Shown here: piece by piece, positions 35,191 through 44,439 of the stretch
How the letters are laid out: every line of letters starts with the position of its first letter
How positions within the stretch are numbered: position 1 is the stretch's first letter
DNA from: Hylemonella gracilis ATCC 19624
Lineage (GTDB): Bacteria > Pseudomonadota > Gammaproteobacteria > Burkholderiales > Burkholderiaceae_C
Assembly (NCBI RefSeq): GCF_000211835.1
Contig: NZ_AEGR01000082.1
Span: 1-59,736, forward strand
DNA length: 59,736 nucleotides
Direction: 5' to 3'
Program-made: the position numbers and the translations under genes
The notes under the pieces: generated by a model
Database searches by the model: none
What the model saw: the letters and a program-made list of their open reading frames with translations, nothing else
Told to the model about the DNA's origin: nothing

Positions 35191-36728
35191 CCTGCGGCAA
35201 TCATTTCGTAGACGGCGTCCTCGCTGCTTCCCGCGGGCAGTTCACCGACCTTGTGGCGGTCGCGCAGCACCACGATGCGGTGCGCGACACGCACCACCTC
35301 GCTCATTTCGGACGAGATGAAGAGCACGGCCATGCCCGCCTGCGCCAGGCGCAGGATCTGGTCCATGATCTCTCGCTTGGCGGCCACGTCGATGCCGCGC
35401 GTGGGTTCATCGAGGATCAGCAGACGGGGTTCGGTGGCGAGCCAGCGGGCCAGGATGGCCTTCTGTTGATTGCCGCCCGACAGCAGACCGATGGGCGTTT
35501 CCACGCTCGCGGTCTTGATGCCCAGCAGCTCGACGTAGCGCTGCGCCAGCGCGCTTTGTTCGGCCCGCGAGAGAAAACGGCCCATGCCCTGGCGGGCCTG
35601 CAAGGCCAGCGCGATGTTCTCGCGCACCGACAAGTCGGCCACGATGCCATCGGTCTTGCGTTCCTCGGGGCACAGGGCCAAGCCCTGGCGGATCGCGTCC
35701 ATGGGGTTCGAGAAGGCCATCACTTGCCCATCGACGCGCAACACGCCCCGGTCCGGCAACTCCAGCCCGAACAGCAGACGGGCCAGCTCGGTGCGGCCGG
35801 CGCCCAGCAGCCCAGCCAGCCCGACCACCTCGCCCGCGCGCAGGCGCAGGTCCATGGGCTGCAGCTGGCCGCCCTGGCCCAAGCCTTCCACCTCCAGCAA
35901 GGCGGGCTGGTTCGCGTCGAAGGCGGGTTCCGCCTGCCGCTGGGTGGAGGACGCCGCCAGTTCACGGCCCAGCATGGCCGCGATCAGGGCGGGCGCGGGC
36001 AGGTCCGCCACCGGCCACTCGCCCACCCAGCTGCCGTTGCGCAGCACGGTGATGCGGTCCGAAATGGCGTACACCTGGTTCAGGAAGTGCGTGACGAACA
36101 CGATGGACAGGCCCTCGTCACGCAAGCGGCGCAGCACGTCGAAGAGCTTGCGCACTTCGTCGTCGTCCAGGCTGGACGTGGGCTCGTCCAGGATCAGCAC
36201 GCGCGACTCGATGCTCAGCGCGCGGGCGATGGACACCAGCTGCTGCACCGCCACCGGGTAGTCCGACAGCAGGCGCGTCACGTCGATGTCCAGGCCGACG
36301 CGCGCGACGAGTTCGCGGGCGCGTTGGTTCACCGCCGCCCAGTCGATGCGCCGGCCTTGGAGCAAGCCCTTGCGCGGGTAGCGACCGGCGTAGATGTTCT
36401 CCGCCACCGAGAGGTTGGGGCAGAGGTTGACCTCCTGGTAGACGGTGCTGATGCCCAGGCGTTGCGCGGCCAGGGGCGATTCGGGCCAAGCGGAGATCGG
36501 TTCGCCGGCTGACTCAGATCCCGCCAGCCGCATCTGCCCGCCGCTGGGCGGGATCGCGCCGGTGAGCACCTTGATCAGCGTGGATTTGCCCGCGCCGTTC
36601 TGGCCCATCAGGGCGTGGATCTCACCAGGGTAAAGGCGCAGTTGTACGTCGCGCAGCACCGGGATGCCCGCGAACTGCTTGTGGATGCCCGTGAGCTGCA
36701 GCACGGGCGTTAGGGATGGGCTGCTCAT
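35187..36728 (-). CDS. ytfR: Galactofuranose-type ABC importer ATPase YtfR
   Basis: 513-aa protein with two fused ABC domains, as in RbsA/MglA/YtfR. The first has Walker A GQNGAGKST and EPTSSLDDDEV. The second has the degenerate Walker A GLLGAGRTEL, signature [10 protein letters not shown] and [12 protein letters not shown]. The start at 36728 (MSSPSLTPVLQL) is preferred to one 13 codons earlier. It lies 13 bp after gguB, directly joining the two transporter gene sets. Confidence 0.92.
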   Translation of the reverse strand: MSSPSLTPVLQLTGIHKQFAGIPVLRDVQLRLYPGEIHALMGQNGAGKSTLIKVLTGAIPPSGGQMRLAGSESAGEPISAWPESPLAAQRLGISTVYQEVNLCPNLSVAENIYAGRYPRKGLLQGRRIDWAAVNQRARELVARVGLDIDVTRLLSDYPVAVQQLVSIARALSIESRVLILDEPTSSLDDDEVRKLFDVLRRLRDEGLSIVFVTHFLNQVYAISDRITVLRNGSWVGEWPVADLPAPALIAAMLGRELAASSTQRQAEPAFDANQPALLEVEGLGQGGQLQPMDLRLRAGEVVGLAGLLGAGRTELARLLFGLELPDRGVLRVDGQVMAFSNPMDAIRQGLALCPEERKTDGIVADLSVRENIALALQARQGMGRFLSRAEQSALAQRYVELLGIKTASVETPIGLLSGGNQQKAILARWLATEPRLLILDEPTRGIDVAAKREIMDQILRLAQAGMAVLFISSEMSEVVRVAHRIVVLRDRHKVGELPAGSSEDAVYEMIAAG

Positions 36729-36741
36729 GGTGTTCCAGACT

Positions 36742-37986
36742 TCAGGCCTTGTTCTTGCCGTAGACATCGACCAGCACCGCCGCCAGCAACACCACGCCCT
36801 TGATGACCTGCTGGTAGTCGATGCCGATGCCCAGGATGGACATGCCGTTGTTCATCACGCCCATGACGAAGGCGCCGATCACCGCGCCCAGCACCTTGCC
36901 CACCCCGCCCGAGGCCGAGGCCCCGCCGATGAAGCAGGCGGCGATCACGTCCAGCTCGAAGCCCAGGCCTGCCTTGGGCGTGGCCGTGTTCAGGCGCGCG
37001 GCGAACACCAGGCCGGCCAGGGCGGCCAGCACACCCATGTTGACGAAGGCGTAGAAGGCCAGGCGCTCGGTCTTGATGCCGGAAAGCTTGGCCGCCTTCT
37101 CGTTGCCGCCCATCGCGTAGAGGCGTCGGCCCACGGTGGTGCGGCTGGTGACGAAGTCGAACAGCACGATCAGCACGGCCATCACGACCAGCACATTGGG
37201 CAGGCCCTTGTAGGACGCCAGCAGGTAGCTGAAGTAAATCAGCAGGGCGGCGAACACGGCCGTCTTGAGGCTGAACAAGGCCGCGGGCTCGACCTGCATG
37301 CCATGGCGCAGGCGCTTGGCGCGCGAGCGCAGCACGGCCAGGGTCAAGGCGGCGGCGGCGGCCACGCCCAGCAGCAGGGACGTCAGGCGCAGCGTTTCCG
37401 CGTTGAAGAGGTCGGGGATGAAGCCCGAGCTGAGCATCTGGAAGGCATCGGGGAACGGCCCCACCGATTGGCCCGCCAGCAGCGCCAGGGCCAGGCCCTT
37501 GAAGACCAGCATGCCCGCCAGCGTGACGATGAAGGAGGGAATGCGCGAGTAAGCCACGAACCAGCCCTGGAGGGCGCCGATCAGGCCGCCGCACAGCAGG
37601 CAGACCAGGGTCGCGGGCAGGAAGTGCCAATCGAATTGCACCATCAGCACGGCCGCCAGCGCGCCGATGAAGCCGCAGACCGAGCCGACCGAAAGGTCGA
37701 TGTGGCCCGCCACGATGACCAGCAGCATGCCCAGCGCCATGATGACGATGTAGCTGTTTTGCAGCAGCAGGTTGGTGAGGTTCAAGGGCTGCATCAGCGT
37801 GCCCTCGGTCACGACCTGGAAGAAAGCCATGATCGCGATCAGCATGATCAGCATGCCGTACTCGCGGAAATTTTGCTTCAAGTGATGCAGCGTGGAGCGG
37901 CCCGCAGGCGTGTGCGTGTGCGCGGGCAGGGGCTGGGCCTGAGTCTGGCTCGGGGAGGGCGGGAGGGTGGCGGAAGACTGGGACAT
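36742..37986 (-). CDS. gguB: Multiple-sugar ABC importer permease GguB (MmsB/XylH-like)
   Basis: 414-aa permease of the xylose/multiple-sugar class, longer than RbsC because of an inserted region between helices. Conserved elements are MLLVIVAGHIDLSVGSVCGFIGA, SRIPSFIVTLAGMLVFKGLAL and LYAMGGNEKAAKLSGIKTER. The N-terminus is Pro/Thr/Gln rich. It starts two bases after the gguA stop without an obvious Shine-Dalgarno, implying coupled translation. Partners are GguA and ChvE immediately upstream. Confidence 0.9.
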   Translation of the reverse strand: MSQSSATLPPSPSQTQAQPLPAHTHTPAGRSTLHHLKQNFREYGMLIMLIAIMAFFQVVTEGTLMQPLNLTNLLLQNSYIVIMALGMLLVIVAGHIDLSVGSVCGFIGALAAVLMVQFDWHFLPATLVCLLCGGLIGALQGWFVAYSRIPSFIVTLAGMLVFKGLALALLAGQSVGPFPDAFQMLSSGFIPDLFNAETLRLTSLLLGVAAAAALTLAVLRSRAKRLRHGMQVEPAALFSLKTAVFAALLIYFSYLLASYKGLPNVLVVMAVLIVLFDFVTSRTTVGRRLYAMGGNEKAAKLSGIKTERLAFYAFVNMGVLAALAGLVFAARLNTATPKAGLGFELDVIAACFIGGASASGGVGKVLGAVIGAFVMGVMNNGMSILGIGIDYQQVIKGVVLLAAVLVDVYGKNKA

Positions 37987-37988
37987 GG

Positions 37989-39503
37989 TCAGGCGGTTTT
38001 CACAATGGCTCGCATGATCTTTTCCTGGGAGGCTTCGGCCGTGGGCATCTCGGCGACGAAGCGCCCTTCGTCCATCACGTAGATCCGGTCCGAGATGCCC
38101 AGCAGCTCGGGAAGCTCCGAGGAGATCACGATCACGCACTTGCCCTCCTGGGCCAGTTGCGCGATGAGGGTATAGATTTCGTACTTGGCGCCCACGTCGA
38201 TGCCGCGCGTGGGCTCGTCGAGGATGAGCACCTCGGGGTTGGTGAAGAGCCACTTGCTCAGCACTACCTTCTGTTGGTTGCCACCCGAGAGGTGGACCGT
38301 CTTCTGGTCCACGCCCGCGCAGCGGATGCGCAGCCGTTCGCGGTAGTCCTGCGCGATCTGATGCTCGCGGGCGTCGTCGATCACCGCCGCGCGGGAGACA
38401 CCTTCGAGGCGAGCCAGCGGGACGTTGAAGCAAATGTCTTCATCGAGCACCAGGCCGTAGCCCTTGCGGTCCTCGGTGAGGTAGGCCAGGCCGTGACGGA
38501 TGGCCTTGCCCACCGTGCTCACGTCGATGGGCTGGCCATTGAGCAGGACCTGGCCGCTGATGCGCTGGCCCCAGGAGCGGCCGAAAATGCTCATGGCCAA
38601 TTCGGTGCGACCGGCGCCCATCAGCCCGGCGATGCCCACGATCTCGCCGCGCTTCACCTGCAGGTTGACGCCCTTGATGAAGGCGTCGCCCCGTTCAGGA
38701 TGGTGCACGTGCCAGTCACGCACTTCGAAAGCCGTTTCGCCGATGCGGGGCTGGCGGCGTGGGTAGCGGTCTTCCATCTTGCGGCCGACCATGGCTTGGA
38801 TCACGCGGTCTTCGCTGACCGGGCCAGCGCGGCAGTCCAGCGTCTCCACGGTGCTGCCGTCGCGCAGCACGGTGATGGCGTCGGCCACGCGGGCGATTTC
38901 GTTGAGCTTGTGCGAAATCAAGATGCAGGTGATGCCCTGCGCCTTGAGTTCCAGCAGCAGGTCGAGCAGGGCTTGGCTGTCTTCCTCGTTCAGGCTGGCG
39001 GTCGGTTCGTCCAGGATCAGCAGCTTCACCTCGCGCGACAGCGCCTTGGCGATTTCGACCAGCTGCTGCTTGCCGATGCCCAGCTGACCGACCAGCGCGT
39101 CCGAGGACTCGCGCAGGCCCACCTTCTTCAGCAGCGCCTGCGTCTTGCCGTGCGCGGCCATCCAGTCGATCACACCGTGACGCGCCGTCTCCTTGCCGAG
39201 GAAGATGTTCTCGGCGATGGAGAGCAGGGGCACCAGCGCCAGCTCCTGGTGGATGATGATGATCCCCAGGCGTTCGCTGTCGCGGATGCCTTCAAAGTGG
39301 CGCTCCTGACCGTCGAAGCGGATCGCCCCGTCGTAGCTGCCGTGAGGGTAGATGCCCGAGAGCACCTTCATCAGCGTGGACTTGCCAGCGCCGTTTTCGC
39401 CAACGATGGCATGGATCTCGCCGGCCTGGACCCGCAGGTTCACCCGGTCCAGGGCGACCACGCCCGTGAAGGTCTTGCGGATGTCCCGCATCTCGAGCAG
39501 CAT
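37989..39503 (-). CDS. gguA: Multiple-sugar ABC importer ATPase GguA (MmsA/XylG-like)
   Basis: 504-aa double ABC ATPase. Walker [10 protein letters not shown], the Q-loop region [12 protein letters not shown], signature-like [16 protein letters not shown] and [11 protein letters not shown] lie in the first half; the second half has [25 protein letters not shown] and [16 protein letters not shown]. Sequence and context (ChvE upstream, GguB downstream) fit the Agrobacterium ChvE-GguAB system for L-arabinose, galactose, glucose and related sugars. Confidence 0.92.
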   Translation of the reverse strand: MLLEMRDIRKTFTGVVALDRVNLRVQAGEIHAIVGENGAGKSTLMKVLSGIYPHGSYDGAIRFDGQERHFEGIRDSERLGIIIIHQELALVPLLSIAENIFLGKETARHGVIDWMAAHGKTQALLKKVGLRESSDALVGQLGIGKQQLVEIAKALSREVKLLILDEPTASLNEEDSQALLDLLLELKAQGITCILISHKLNEIARVADAITVLRDGSTVETLDCRAGPVSEDRVIQAMVGRKMEDRYPRRQPRIGETAFEVRDWHVHHPERGDAFIKGVNLQVKRGEIVGIAGLMGAGRTELAMSIFGRSWGQRISGQVLLNGQPIDVSTVGKAIRHGLAYLTEDRKGYGLVLDEDICFNVPLARLEGVSRAAVIDDAREHQIAQDYRERLRIRCAGVDQKTVHLSGGNQQKVVLSKWLFTNPEVLILDEPTRGIDVGAKYEIYTLIAQLAQEGKCVIVISSELPELLGISDRIYVMDEGRFVAEMPTAEASQEKIMRAIVKTA

Positions 39504-39536
39504 GAGGCAAACGCTCCGTCGATCAGGTGGGCGGGC

Positions 39537-40616
39537 TTACTTGAGCTGGGCTTCGGTGTAGTAACCGCTGCCGACCAGCACCTGCTTCCAGTTGGAGGCA
39601 TCCACCGCCACCGGCTTGAGCAGGTAGGACGGGACCACCTTCACGCCGTTGTTGTAGGTCTTGGTGTCGTTGATCTCGGGGCTCTTGCCCGACAGCACCG
39701 CATCCACCATGTTTGCGGCGACCTTGGCCAGCTCACGCGTGTCCTTGAACACGGTGGAATGCTGCTCGCCCCGCAGGATGGACTTGACCGACGGAATCTC
39801 CGCGTCCTGGCCGCTGACCACCGGGCAGGGTTGCTGCGCCGTGCAGTAGCCCACGCCCTTGAGCGAGGACAGGATGCCGATGGACAGACCGTCGTAGGGT
39901 GACAGCACGGCGTGGACCTTGTCCTTGCCATAGAAGGCGGAGAGCAGGTTGTCCATGCGGGCCTGCGCCACCGCGCCGTCCCAGCGCAGCGTGCCCACCT
40001 TGTTCATGCCGGTCTGCTTGCTGCGCACCACCAGCTTGCCGCTGTCGATGTAGGGCTGCAGCACGCTCATGGCGCCGTCGTAGAAGAAGTAGGCGTTGTT
40101 GTCGTCCGGCGAGCCGCCGAAGAGTTCGATGTTGAACGGACCCTTGCCCTGCTTCAGGCCCAGCTTGTCCACGATGGAGGTGGCTTGCAGCACGCCGACT
40201 TGGAAGTTGTCGAAGGTGGCGTAGTAGTCCACGTTCTTCGAGCCTTTGATCAGACGGTCGTAGGCGATGACCTTGATGCCCTTGTCGGCGGCGTTTTGCA
40301 GCACGCGCGACAGCGTGGTGCCGTCGATGGAGGCGATCACCAGCACCTTCACACCCTTGGTGATCATGTTCTCGATCTGGGCCAGCTGGTTCGGGATATC
40401 GTCCTCGGCGTACTGCAGTTCCGTGCGGTAGCCGCGTGCCTTCAGCACCTTGACCATGTTGTCGCCGTCGGCGATCCAGCGCGACGAGGACTTGGTCGGC
40501 ATCGAGATGCCTATGCTGCCCTTGTCCTGCGCGGACGCGGTGTGCGCGAGGCCGAGGGCGCCCAAGGTGCCCAAGGCCAGTGTGGCCACCAGGGCCTGAA
40601 GAGTGTTTCGTTTCAT
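39537..40616 (-). CDS. chvE: ChvE-like multiple-sugar-binding protein
   Basis: 359-aa periplasmic sugar-binding protein of the ribose/galactose (peripla_BP_4) fold. Signal peptide [20 protein letters not shown]...ASA, cleavage before [25 protein letters not shown]. Characteristic ChvE segments are [68 protein letters not shown] and [15 protein letters not shown]. In Agrobacterium and Azospirillum the protein binds L-arabinose, galactose and other aldoses and can also serve chemotaxis or VirA signalling. It has its own AGGAG before the ATG. Confidence 0.93.
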   Translation of the reverse strand: MKRNTLQALVATLALGTLGALGLAHTASAQDKGSIGISMPTKSSSRWIADGDNMVKVLKARGYRTELQYAEDDIPNQLAQIENMITKGVKVLVIASIDGTTLSRVLQNAADKGIKVIAYDRLIKGSKNVDYYATFDNFQVGVLQATSIVDKLGLKQGKGPFNIELFGGSPDDNNAYFFYDGAMSVLQPYIDSGKLVVRSKQTGMNKVGTLRWDGAVAQARMDNLLSAFYGKDKVHAVLSPYDGLSIGILSSLKGVGYCTAQQPCPVVSGQDAEIPSVKSILRGEQHSTVFKDTRELAKVAANMVDAVLSGKSPEINDTKTYNNGVKVVPSYLLKPVAVDASNWKQVLVGSGYYTEAQLK

Positions 40617-40770
40617 GGGGGTCTCCTGCTTGTTGTTCGTTCGTGGCCGCGTCGCGTCGGATGACGCGAGTCGGCCTCTGTCTGTCGATATGGACAGCCG
40701 CTGGCGGGTGCCGACGGCCGCCGGTCAAGTCCGTGAGCGATCAGCCGATCGCTCGATCAGTACTTGCCGA

Positions 40771-41736
40771 TCAGTACTTGCGCTTGGGAAATTCGCGGGC
40801 GGCGATTTCCATCGGGAAGATGCCTTCCTCGGTCACGATGCGCTTCTGGATGGGCTTGCCCGCCTTGACGTCCTTGGCCGCGGCCATCAGCTGCGGGCCC
40901 AGCAACGGGCTGCATTCCACGCTCACGTTGAGCTTGCCGGCGATCATGGCCTCGAAGGCGCCCTTCACGGCGTCGATGGAGATGATGGTGATGTCCTTGG
41001 CCGGCTTCAGGCCCGCTTCTTCGATGGCCTGGATCGCGCCGATGGCCATGTCGTCGTTGTGCGCGTAGAGCACGTTGATCTTCTTGCCCTCGGCCTTCAG
41101 GAAGGCTTCCATGACTTCCTTGCCCTTGGCGCGCGTGAAGTCACCGGTTTGCGAACGGATGATCTTGAACTTCGGATCGGCCTTGATGATTTCCTCGAAG
41201 CCCTTCTTGCGGTCGATCGCGGGCGCCGAGCCCACGGTGCCTTGCAGTTCGACGATGTTGACCTCGCCCTTTTCGTTCTTCATCTTCTCGACCAGCCAGC
41301 GGCCCGCCTTGCGGCCTTCTTCCACGAAGTCGGAGCCGATGAAGGTCACGTACAGCGAGGTGTCCTTCACGTTGACCGCGCGGTCGGTCAGGATCACCGG
41401 GATCTTGGCGGCCTTGGCTTCACGCAGCACCGGCTCCCAGCCCGACTCGACCACGGGCGAAAAGGCGATGACGTCCACCTTCTGCGCGATGAAGGAGCGG
41501 ATGGCCTTGATCTGGTTTTCCTGCTTCTGCTGGGCGTCGGAGAACTTGAGTTCGATCCCCGCTTCCTTCGCGGCCGATTTGATGGACTCGGAGTTGGCCG
41601 TGCGCCATTCGCTCTCGGCGCCCACCTGGCTGAAGCCCATGACGAGCGGTTTCTGCTGTGCCCAGGCGCCCGTGGGCAGGGCGGCCAGTGGCGCGCAGGC
41701 CAAGGCGAGGGTGAGGATGCGGCGGTTGAATCTCAT
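40771..41736 (-). CDS. ytfQ: Galactofuranose-type ABC importer binding protein YtfQ
   Basis: 321-aa periplasmic binding protein; signal peptide MRFNRRILTLALACAPLAALPTGAWA, then QQKPLVMGFSQVGAESEWRTANSES, which is diagnostic of YtfQ. The ligand-binding ILTDRAVNVKDTSLYVTFIGSDF and YAHNDDMAIGAIQAIEEAG are present. E. coli YtfQ binds D-galactofuranose; L-arabinofuranose is stereochemically related, so either fits this locus. The partner subunits YtfR, YtfT and YjfF are not adjacent: chvE, gguA and gguB lie between. A roughly 150-bp gap separates it from chvE, with a short direct repeat (GATCAGTACTTGC) at its 3' end. Confidence 0.93.
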   Translation of the reverse strand: MRFNRRILTLALACAPLAALPTGAWAQQKPLVMGFSQVGAESEWRTANSESIKSAAKEAGIELKFSDAQQKQENQIKAIRSFIAQKVDVIAFSPVVESGWEPVLREAKAAKIPVILTDRAVNVKDTSLYVTFIGSDFVEEGRKAGRWLVEKMKNEKGEVNIVELQGTVGSAPAIDRKKGFEEIIKADPKFKIIRSQTGDFTRAKGKEVMEAFLKAEGKKINVLYAHNDDMAIGAIQAIEEAGLKPAKDITIISIDAVKGAFEAMIAGKLNVSVECSPLLGPQLMAAAKDVKAGKPIQKRIVTEEGIFPMEIAAREFPKRKY

Positions 41737-41774
41737 GGTTTTTGTCTCCTGGTTGTTGAAGTGAGAAAAAAAGA

Positions 41775-43226
41775 TCAAGCCAGCATGTAGCCGGTTTTGA
41801 CCGTGGTGAAAAACTCGACAGCGTAGCGACCCTGCTCGCGTGCCCCGTGGCTGGAGGCCTTGCGGCCACCAAAGGGCACGTGGAAATCCACGCCCGCGGT
41901 GGGCAAGTTGACCATCGTCATGCCCACGTCCGCGTGCCGCTTGAAGTGCATGGCGTGCTTGAGCGAGGTGGTGCACAGGCCCGCGCACAGCCCGAAGGGG
42001 GTGTCGTTGGCCAGGGCCAGGGCGTGGTCGTAGTCGTCCGCGCGCAGCACGCAGGCCACGGGGCCAAACACTTCCTCGCGCGCAATGCGGTGCTCGGGCC
42101 GCGCCAGGAAGAGGGCGGGGCTCATGTAATGGCCGGGCGTCGCGCGCTGCAGGCGTTCACCGCCCCAGACGTGTTCCGCGCCCTCGTTGCGCGCGATCTC
42201 GATGTAGGCCAGATCCTGGTCGAGCTGGTTCTTGTCGACCACGGGGCCCATTTCGATGCCGCGCTCCAGCGCGTGGCCGACCTTGAGGTCCACCAGGCGC
42301 TGGCGCAGCCGGGCCACGAAGGCGTCGTGCACCTTGGCCTCCACGATCAAGCGACTGGACGCGGTGCAGCGTTGGCCCGTGGAGAAATACGCGCCTTGCA
42401 GCGCGCAGTCCACGGCCTGCTCCAGATCGGCGTCGGCCAACACCACCAGCGGGTTCTTGCCGCCCATTTCCAGCTGAGCCTTGGCGCGCCGCGCGCTGGC
42501 CGCCTGCAGGATGCGCTCGCCCGTCGGCACCGAGCCGGTGAAGCTCAGCGCGTTGACCAGGGGGTGGTCCACCAGGGTCTGGCCGACTTCGCGGCCGCTG
42601 CCCATCACCAGGTTGAAGACCCCCGCGGGCAGTCCGCAGCGGCTCACGATGTCGGTCAAGGCCCAGCCACAGGCAGGCACCAGCTCGGCCGGCTTGAACA
42701 CCACGGTGTTGCCGTAGGCCAAGGCCGGCGCGATCTTCCAGGCGGGAATGGCGAAGGGAAAGTTCCAAGGCGTGATCAGGCCGACCACGCCCACGGGTTC
42801 GCGGGTCACGTCCACCTGCACGCCGGGTCGCACCGAGGCGATGGTGTCCCCCGGCACGCGCAGCGCCTCGCCCGCGAAGAACTTGAAGATTTGTCCGGCC
42901 CGGGCGACCTCGCCCACCGCTTCGGGCAGGGTTTTGCCTTCCTCGCGCGCCAACAGGGTGCCCAGTTCGTCCTTGCGCGCCAAGATTTCGCTGCCGATCT
43001 GGTCCAGGGCATCGGCGCGGCGTTGGGGGGTGCTCAGGCTCCAGGATGGCAGGGCGTCGGCGGCGGCCCGGATGGCTTCTTCGGCCTGGTTGCGGTCGGC
43101 CCGTGCGTATTCGGCCACCACCTCCCGCGTGTCCGAGGGGTTGATGCTCGTGCCCGTGGTGCTGCCACTGACCCAGCGCCCGTTGATGTAGTGTCGGGGT
43201 GTGGGCTGGGAGTCACCGCGTTTCAT
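41775..43226 (-). CDS. Probable alpha-ketoglutaric semialdehyde dehydrogenase
   Basis: 483-aa NAD(P)-dependent aldehyde dehydrogenase, first gene of the sugar operon. Start at ATG 43226 (MKRGDSQPTPRHYINGRWV). Catalytic residues are Glu253 in QLEMGGKNP and Cys287 in FSTGQRCTAS; PWNFP is near residue 153. The length and sequence type match the KGSA dehydrogenases of the oxidative L-arabinose pathway (AraE of Azospirillum, 481 aa) and of glucarate pathways, which produce 2-oxoglutarate. Reaction assigned from context with the two dehydratases downstream. Confidence 0.88.
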   Translation of the reverse strand: MKRGDSQPTPRHYINGRWVSGSTTGTSINPSDTREVVAEYARADRNQAEEAIRAAADALPSWSLSTPQRRADALDQIGSEILARKDELGTLLAREEGKTLPEAVGEVARAGQIFKFFAGEALRVPGDTIASVRPGVQVDVTREPVGVVGLITPWNFPFAIPAWKIAPALAYGNTVVFKPAELVPACGWALTDIVSRCGLPAGVFNLVMGSGREVGQTLVDHPLVNALSFTGSVPTGERILQAASARRAKAQLEMGGKNPLVVLADADLEQAVDCALQGAYFSTGQRCTASSRLIVEAKVHDAFVARLRQRLVDLKVGHALERGIEMGPVVDKNQLDQDLAYIEIARNEGAEHVWGGERLQRATPGHYMSPALFLARPEHRIAREEVFGPVACVLRADDYDHALALANDTPFGLCAGLCTTSLKHAMHFKRHADVGMTMVNLPTAGVDFHVPFGGRKASSHGAREQGRYAVEFFTTVKTGYMLA

Positions 43227-43276
43227 GTGGGGGTCGGGCCGTCTACTGAATGTGAAAGCGAAGTCTATGGATGTTT

Positions 43277-43323
43277 TTAATATCAATCCAATAGTTTTTT
43301 GTGCAAAATAGATATCACTATCT
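43277..43323 (-). promoter_or_regulatory. Divergent promoter/operator of the sugar operon and gbpR
   Basis: Minus-strand TTGCAC (43306-43301) and TATTAA (43282-43277) are 18 bp apart and can drive the operon starting at 43226. A TATCAAT motif (43281-43287) overlaps the -10. An inverted repeat AGATA-TCAC-TATCT (43310-43323), within an ATAG-N6-CTAT context, lies at and upstream of the -35, between the operon and gbpR. This is the layout expected for a LysR activator or repressor. Confidence 0.5.
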
Positions 43324-43340
43324 GCATTCTGGAAAACCAG

Positions 43341-44303
43341 ATGAGCACCTACAACCATTGGTTCATCCGCGCTCGCCTCAAGACCCGCCAACTGCTGTTG
43401 CTCGTGGCCTTGGCTGAGGAGGGCAATATCCACCGGGCCGCGCAGGTGCTCAGCATGACCCAGCCCGCGGCGTCCAAGCTGCTCAAGGATCTGGAGGACG
43501 TGCTGGAGGTGCCGCTGTTCGAGCGCCTGCCGCGCGGCATGCGGCCCACCTGGTACGGGGAAACCATGATCCGGCACGCCCGCATGGCCCTGGCGAGTCT
43601 GAACCAGGCGCACGACGAACTGAGCGCGCTCAAGACCGGGCATTTCGGCCAAGTGGGGGTTGGCGCCATCACTTCGCCGGGCCTGCGCGTATTGCCCTCC
43701 GCGGTGGCCCTGGTCAAGCAGGAGCATCCCAGCCTGCGGGTGTCGCTGGACATCGAGACCAGCCCGGTGCTGCTGGAGCGCCTGGAGCAGGGCCGGCTGG
43801 ACATCCTGGTGGGCCGCTTGTTCGCCGAGCACGACAAGGCGCATCTGCGTTACGAGCCCCTCACGGGTGAGCAGGTCTGCGCCGTGGCGCGGCCGGGCCA
43901 TGCCCTGTTGGGCATGAGTGGGCTGACCTTGCGCGACGTGGTGTCGGCGGGCTGGATCCTTCCGCCCACGGGCAGCGTGTTGCGGCACCGTTTTGATCTG
44001 ATGTTCCAGCAGGACGGGCTGGCGCCGCCGCTCAACATCGTCGAGACCTCGTCGCTGCTTTTCATCACCCGCATGCTGCAGCAGAGCGACATGGTGGCCG
44101 TGCTGGCGGTCGACGTGGCGCAGTACTACGCAGCGCACGGGATCATGTCGGTGCTGCCCATCGACCTGCCCTGCCACATGGACGACTTCGGCATCATCAC
44201 CCGCACCGACCGCCTGCTCTCGCCCGCCGCCAAGGTGATGATGAAGGCCATCAAGCAGACCAGTCAGGCGCAGTACGGGCGCCGTCTGGACGCCGGTGAC
44301 TAG
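43341..44303 (+). CDS. gbpR: LysR family regulator, GbpR-like
   Basis: 320-aa LysR-type regulator. The start at ATG 43341 (MSTYNHWFIRARLKTRQLLLL) is chosen. The helix-turn-helix spans about residues 15-70 (ALAEEGNIHRAAQVLSMTQPAASKLLKDLEDVLE), and the effector-binding domain follows. It resembles GbpR, the LysR regulator beside chvE/sbpA in Agrobacterium and Azospirillum, which responds to arabinose, galactose and fucose. It is divergent from the sugar operon with about 114 bp between start codons, and the shared operator region suggests it controls both directions. Confidence 0.85.
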   Translation: MSTYNHWFIRARLKTRQLLLLVALAEEGNIHRAAQVLSMTQPAASKLLKDLEDVLEVPLFERLPRGMRPTWYGETMIRHARMALASLNQAHDELSALKTGHFGQVGVGAITSPGLRVLPSAVALVKQEHPSLRVSLDIETSPVLLERLEQGRLDILVGRLFAEHDKAHLRYEPLTGEQVCAVARPGHALLGMSGLTLRDVVSAGWILPPTGSVLRHRFDLMFQQDGLAPPLNIVETSSLLFITRMLQQSDMVAVLAVDVAQYYAAHGIMSVLPIDLPCHMDDFGIITRTDRLLSPAAKVMMKAIKQTSQAQYGRRLDAGD

Positions 44304-44311
44304 GGCCAGAA

Positions 44312-44358
44312 CCGCCGCGCAAGGGCCGCCCCGCCGCGCAAGGGCCGCCCCGCCGCGC
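44312..44358. repeat. 19-bp tandem repeat between gbpR and the SDR gene
   Basis: Two full copies and one half copy of CCGCCGCGCAAGGGCCGCC (44312-44330, 44331-44349, partial 44350-44358). It is noncoding and located in the convergent gap. Confidence 0.75.
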
Positions 44359-44367
44359 TGGCGGTGT

Positions 44368-44405
44368 CCCCTTTCCCGAATTGCGCAGCAATTCGAGAGA
44401 AGGGG
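44368..44405. terminator. Nested hairpin in the convergent gbpR/SDR gap
   Basis: An inner perfect 8-bp stem CGAATTGC-GCA-GCAATTCG (44377-44395) sits inside an outer stem CCCCTT/AAGGGG (44368-44373, 44400-44405). It is suited to bidirectional termination between the convergent genes. The apex TTGCGCAGCAA is identical to that of the stem-loop repeat at 8431-8520. Confidence 0.55.
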
Positions 44406-44439
44406 GAAGGCGCGCAGCGCCTCAGGGGGTTGATCCGAA

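Noticed and set aside
39537-40616. chvE as evidence of an Agrobacterium-like virulence (vir) region
   Set aside because: No virA/virG or T-DNA transfer genes are nearby; ChvE homologues commonly serve sugar uptake in betaproteobacteria.
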